This document shows positions 61,700 through 64,000 of a DNA stretch of 64,000 nt, one piece after another (position 1 is the first letter of the stretch; every line of letters starts with the position of its first letter). The DNA lies in the NCBI GenBank assembly GCA_032433595.1, contig JASWJB010000112.1, positions 55,125 through 119,124 on the forward strand, given 5' to 3'. The notes under the pieces were generated by a model. It was not told where the DNA came from, did no database searches, and saw only the letters and a program-made list of their open reading frames with translations. The position numbers and the translations under genes are program-made. Source of the DNA: Conoideocrella luteorostrata (lineage: Eukaryota > Ascomycota > Sordariomycetes > Hypocreales > Clavicipitaceae).

Positions 61700-61860
61700 G
61701 ACGAGCGAAAAGAGAGAGGGGGAGAAGAGGCGGACAAGAGGTGGATGAGAGGGACAAAGAGAGAAGAGAGGGAGGAGAGGTAGGGTCGATGGGATGAGAG
61801 GGTAGAAGGAGAGAAGCAGAAGGAGAGCGGGATAGAAAAAGGAAAGGAAGAAAAAACGGT
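61700..61860 (-). promoter_or_regulatory. Polypyrimidine-rich promoter/leader tract
   Basis: On the minus strand, which is the sense strand of the glutamine-rich gene, this stretch is strongly C/T-rich. C/T-rich tracts near transcription starts are common in filamentous fungi. It lies about 1.4 kb upstream of the start codon, so the leader may be long or contain an unseen intron. Confidence 0.35.
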
Positions 61861-62232
61861 TGACGATAGATGAATGGATGGACGGGGTGTGACTGGGGCT
61901 GCTAGTACGGCGTCTGGATATGTGGTGGCGGGCAGCGACTAAGTTTTATGGAGTCCTCGACAACCCTCGACTGGGTCAAAGAATCGCTCGAGTGGGCGGC
62001 GCGCGAGTCGACAATGCTTAATTTGGTATGCGAGGCTTGCTAGTGTTCTGAATTACAGAATGGTCTGGTGCAGTTTGAGCTGGGAGTCTATTCAAAGGTG
62101 TGCATTGTGAATTGTGACTGTGGCATTGTACAGAGTCACGGAGCACAGTCAGTCTTGTTTGTCCCCCGGATGAAGAGTGAACATTCAAGTGCCAGCATCC
62201 CAGCCAAGCTTCGGCACCAGTGAGTGCAGCTC

Positions 62233-62249
62233 TACGGAGTACGGAGTAC
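62233..62249. repeat. Tandem TACGGAGTAC element
   Basis: TACGGAGTACGGAGTAC, two overlapping direct copies of the recurrent element. Confidence 0.75.
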
Positions 62250-63204
62250 CAAATCACACTCTGCCAGCAGACTCAAGTGGGCATAACGGCCATGATGGAG
62301 TAAAGAGAACCACGATGCGGAGTACTATGCGCAATACGATGCAGATAACAGAGCGAGAGCAAGCACAATCCAACAACAATAATTACGGAGCACATGGGGA
62401 TTCTCAAGCCGCAGGGCACCAGGCTCGCGCTCCAGCCGCCACTTGGACGCTTCTTGTTCTTGTTGATCCGCAGCCGCACAAGTGGATGAAGCCGTCAGGC
62501 ACTTGCATAAATCCGAGCTGTGCTATGCTATGCAGCGTGCTATGCTAGGCGGTCCTGCCGAAGTGGCAGCAACAGTTAGGTGATGGATGATGCTCCATGA
62601 CCTGTGAATGCGAGTGCACACCTCACAGTCGCCGGCTGCAGGGGCGGAGCCACTCGTTCTGACTGTTCTAGAGGCTGAACCGACGTATCAGGACGCTGCA
62701 TGGCCTCCCGATAGTCCCATTGCCCAGCCCCTGAGCCTCCTTGTCTTCCCCATTTGGGCCCCTACCTGGCGAGCTCTCGCTTGCCAGCTGGCACCCATGG
62801 GTCCAGCGTGCGGAGGAATTGTGCGGTCGGCATGGAGCCGCCATCCCCTGCCCAATCAATGTCCAGCAGCCATCACGCTGCGCGTTCCCCGCTCCCAGCC
62901 AATCAACACTCGCCGAAGGAATGTGGCGTGCATTGGAGAGCAGAAAGACTGACCCGGGCAAAACCAGACCGGCCAGACAAATTAACACAAACCAGAAAAG
63001 CTGTCCTGTAGGGGGTTCGGGTGGCAGCGGGAGGCATCTTCTGATTGGACAGGCGGCTGCACCCAGAGCAAACCAAGCCAGTCCCCCAAGCCCGTCACTG
63101 TCGTGGCTGTCTTGACTGCGACCAGACTGCCGCAAGGAACGGGGCAACGCAGGCAGGGTCTGGTCTGCTCTCTGATGCAAGGGAGGATCGAGGAAAAGCA
63201 ATGC

Positions 63205-63560
63205 TACGTACGGAGTAACTACACTACGGAGTACTCCGTGCAGACAGTGGTTCGTGAGATAGACGGTGAAATGGGCAAGGCGGGCGGCCTGGCATGACCG
63301 AGCAGGGAGTCAATAGTGTTTTGGAGACGAGCTGCCAGTTTGTGCTGAGGCTGATTTGAATTGGCATGCCCGCCCACGCACGGATTTTTATGTACGGAGT
63401 ATGTACGGAGCATGCACACTTCACAATAACTATGGCATGCATGCTTCCTTCCACAATTGTATGCACATGATGCCAAGCCAACCTCCGTCAGTTCCGCCCA
63501 CAGTACGGAGTACACAGCTCTAACTAACTAGTACTGGACTCCGTACTCCGTACTCCGTAT
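63205..63560. repeat. Cluster of TACGGAGTAC-type elements
   Basis: Within about 350 bp there are copies at about 63209, a palindromic pair at 63226-63239 (ACGGAGTACTCCGT), copies near 63392 and 63504-63513, and a triple inverted run ACTCCGTACTCCGTACTCCG starting at 63538. A further copy is at 63953-63962. This is the densest group in the window. Confidence 0.75.
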
Positions 63561-63975
63561 ATGTGCATGCAAACTGGAAATGCCGGCTTCACAAATGCAC
63601 GCTTATCTGATACAGGGGGTACCGGTGAGAGCGACGACAGTTGGTGTGCTCCTCGCGTCACACTGCCTGGGAAGTAAATGGGTGTGCTGTTTGTAACGCG
63701 CTGAGCCTATTTCTTCCTCCATGTTAAACGACCAGAGAAAGGCACTGGAGAGACGATTCGAGACACGCCATAAAAATCTAATACGACACTGTCTAATACT
63801 CATTGCAGCACTGAGACCCGCCATCGACACCCACAAAGAGCAGTGAGGTGAAAAACATTATCCAGCGCGACCGTTGGCGCGTCTCCACCCCGTGTCGTTC
63901 GGCCTAAGTCTGGATCGTGCTGACAATTCCGATGCTGCATGTGCCACTGCAGTACGGAGTACATAACGATAGCTT

Positions 63976-64000
63976 AAAAATAAAATAAAATAAAATAAAA
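63976..64000. repeat. TAAAA pentanucleotide tandem repeat at the right edge
   Basis: Four or more TAAAA/AAAAT units run into the end of the window, so the total length is unknown. Confidence 0.8.

Larger units (their letters stand above)
60328..64000. other. Upstream region of the glutamine-rich gene and gene-poor right edge
   Basis: About 3.7 kb without a supported gene. 60328-61900 looks like leader and promoter of the minus-strand gene, including a purine-rich plus strand at about 61700-61860 (pyrimidine-rich on the transcribed sense strand). From 62230 onward TACGGAGTAC elements are dense. Small frames such as 62668-63201 minus show no domain. The window ends in an A/T-rich TAAAA repeat. 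Confidence 0.5.

Noticed and set aside
61420..61797. 125-residue frame in purine-rich DNA
   Set aside because: The translation is a low-complexity Arg/Glu/Gly product of a purine tract; no sign of a real gene.

Overview
The window is nuclear DNA of a filamentous ascomycete (Pezizomycotina). Evidence: protein genes on both strands with short GT-AG introns (mostly 49-125 nt) and CTAAC/CTAAT-type branch points, a septation kinase of the SepH/Cdc7 type, an ICE2 family ER protein, and a hybrid polyketide synthase-nonribosomal peptide synthetase. The palindromic motif TACGGAGTAC recurs in many intergenic gaps. The lineage looks like Sordariomycetes, perhaps Hypocreales, but that is an impression and not a proof. 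I saw no rRNA, tRNA, CRISPR array or intact transposon.

Left arm (1-26 kb) is mainly conserved housekeeping: a UPF0662/DUF2408-like gene cut by the left edge, ribosomal stalk protein P1, a UBA/C2H2/UBX adaptor, a VAP/Scs2 ER contact-site protein, a sphingolipid delta-4 desaturase, an AAAP amino-acid transporter, a GNAT acetyltransferase, ICE2, an alpha/beta hydrolase, a DUF218-like protein and a FolC family ligase with an unusual C-terminal extension. Long gene-poor gaps lie at 9.7-12.2, 13.9-16.5 and 17.1-19.2 kb.

Centre (27.5-46 kb) is a compact biosynthetic locus. A 3963-residue reducing PKS-NRPS on the minus strand (KS-AT-DH-MT-KR-ACP-C-A-T-R*) has no enoylreductase of its own. It is divergently transcribed from a stand-alone trans-enoylreductase, followed by an FAD monooxygenase and a short-chain dehydrogenase, all on the plus strand. 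The last domain has lost the catalytic tyrosine of reductases (Phe in its place), which suggests Dieckmann-type release as a tetramic acid. The inferred scheme is: the synthase makes a methylated polyketide with the trans-ER reducing selected double bonds, the NRPS half adds one amino acid and releases an acyl tetramate, and the two oxidoreductases tailor it. No transcription factor, transporter or P450 lies inside the locus.

Right arm (48-64 kb) returns to conserved genes: an uncharacterised Arg/Ser/Pro-rich protein with an 11-nt first coding exon, the SepH kinase of the septation initiation network in ten exons, and an uncharacterised glutamine-rich protein with a long upstream region. The last 3.6 kb is non-coding as far as I can see and dense in TACGGAGTAC copies. 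Gene models were read by eye from splice signals and reading-frame continuity; exon joins were checked to keep frame except where stated.
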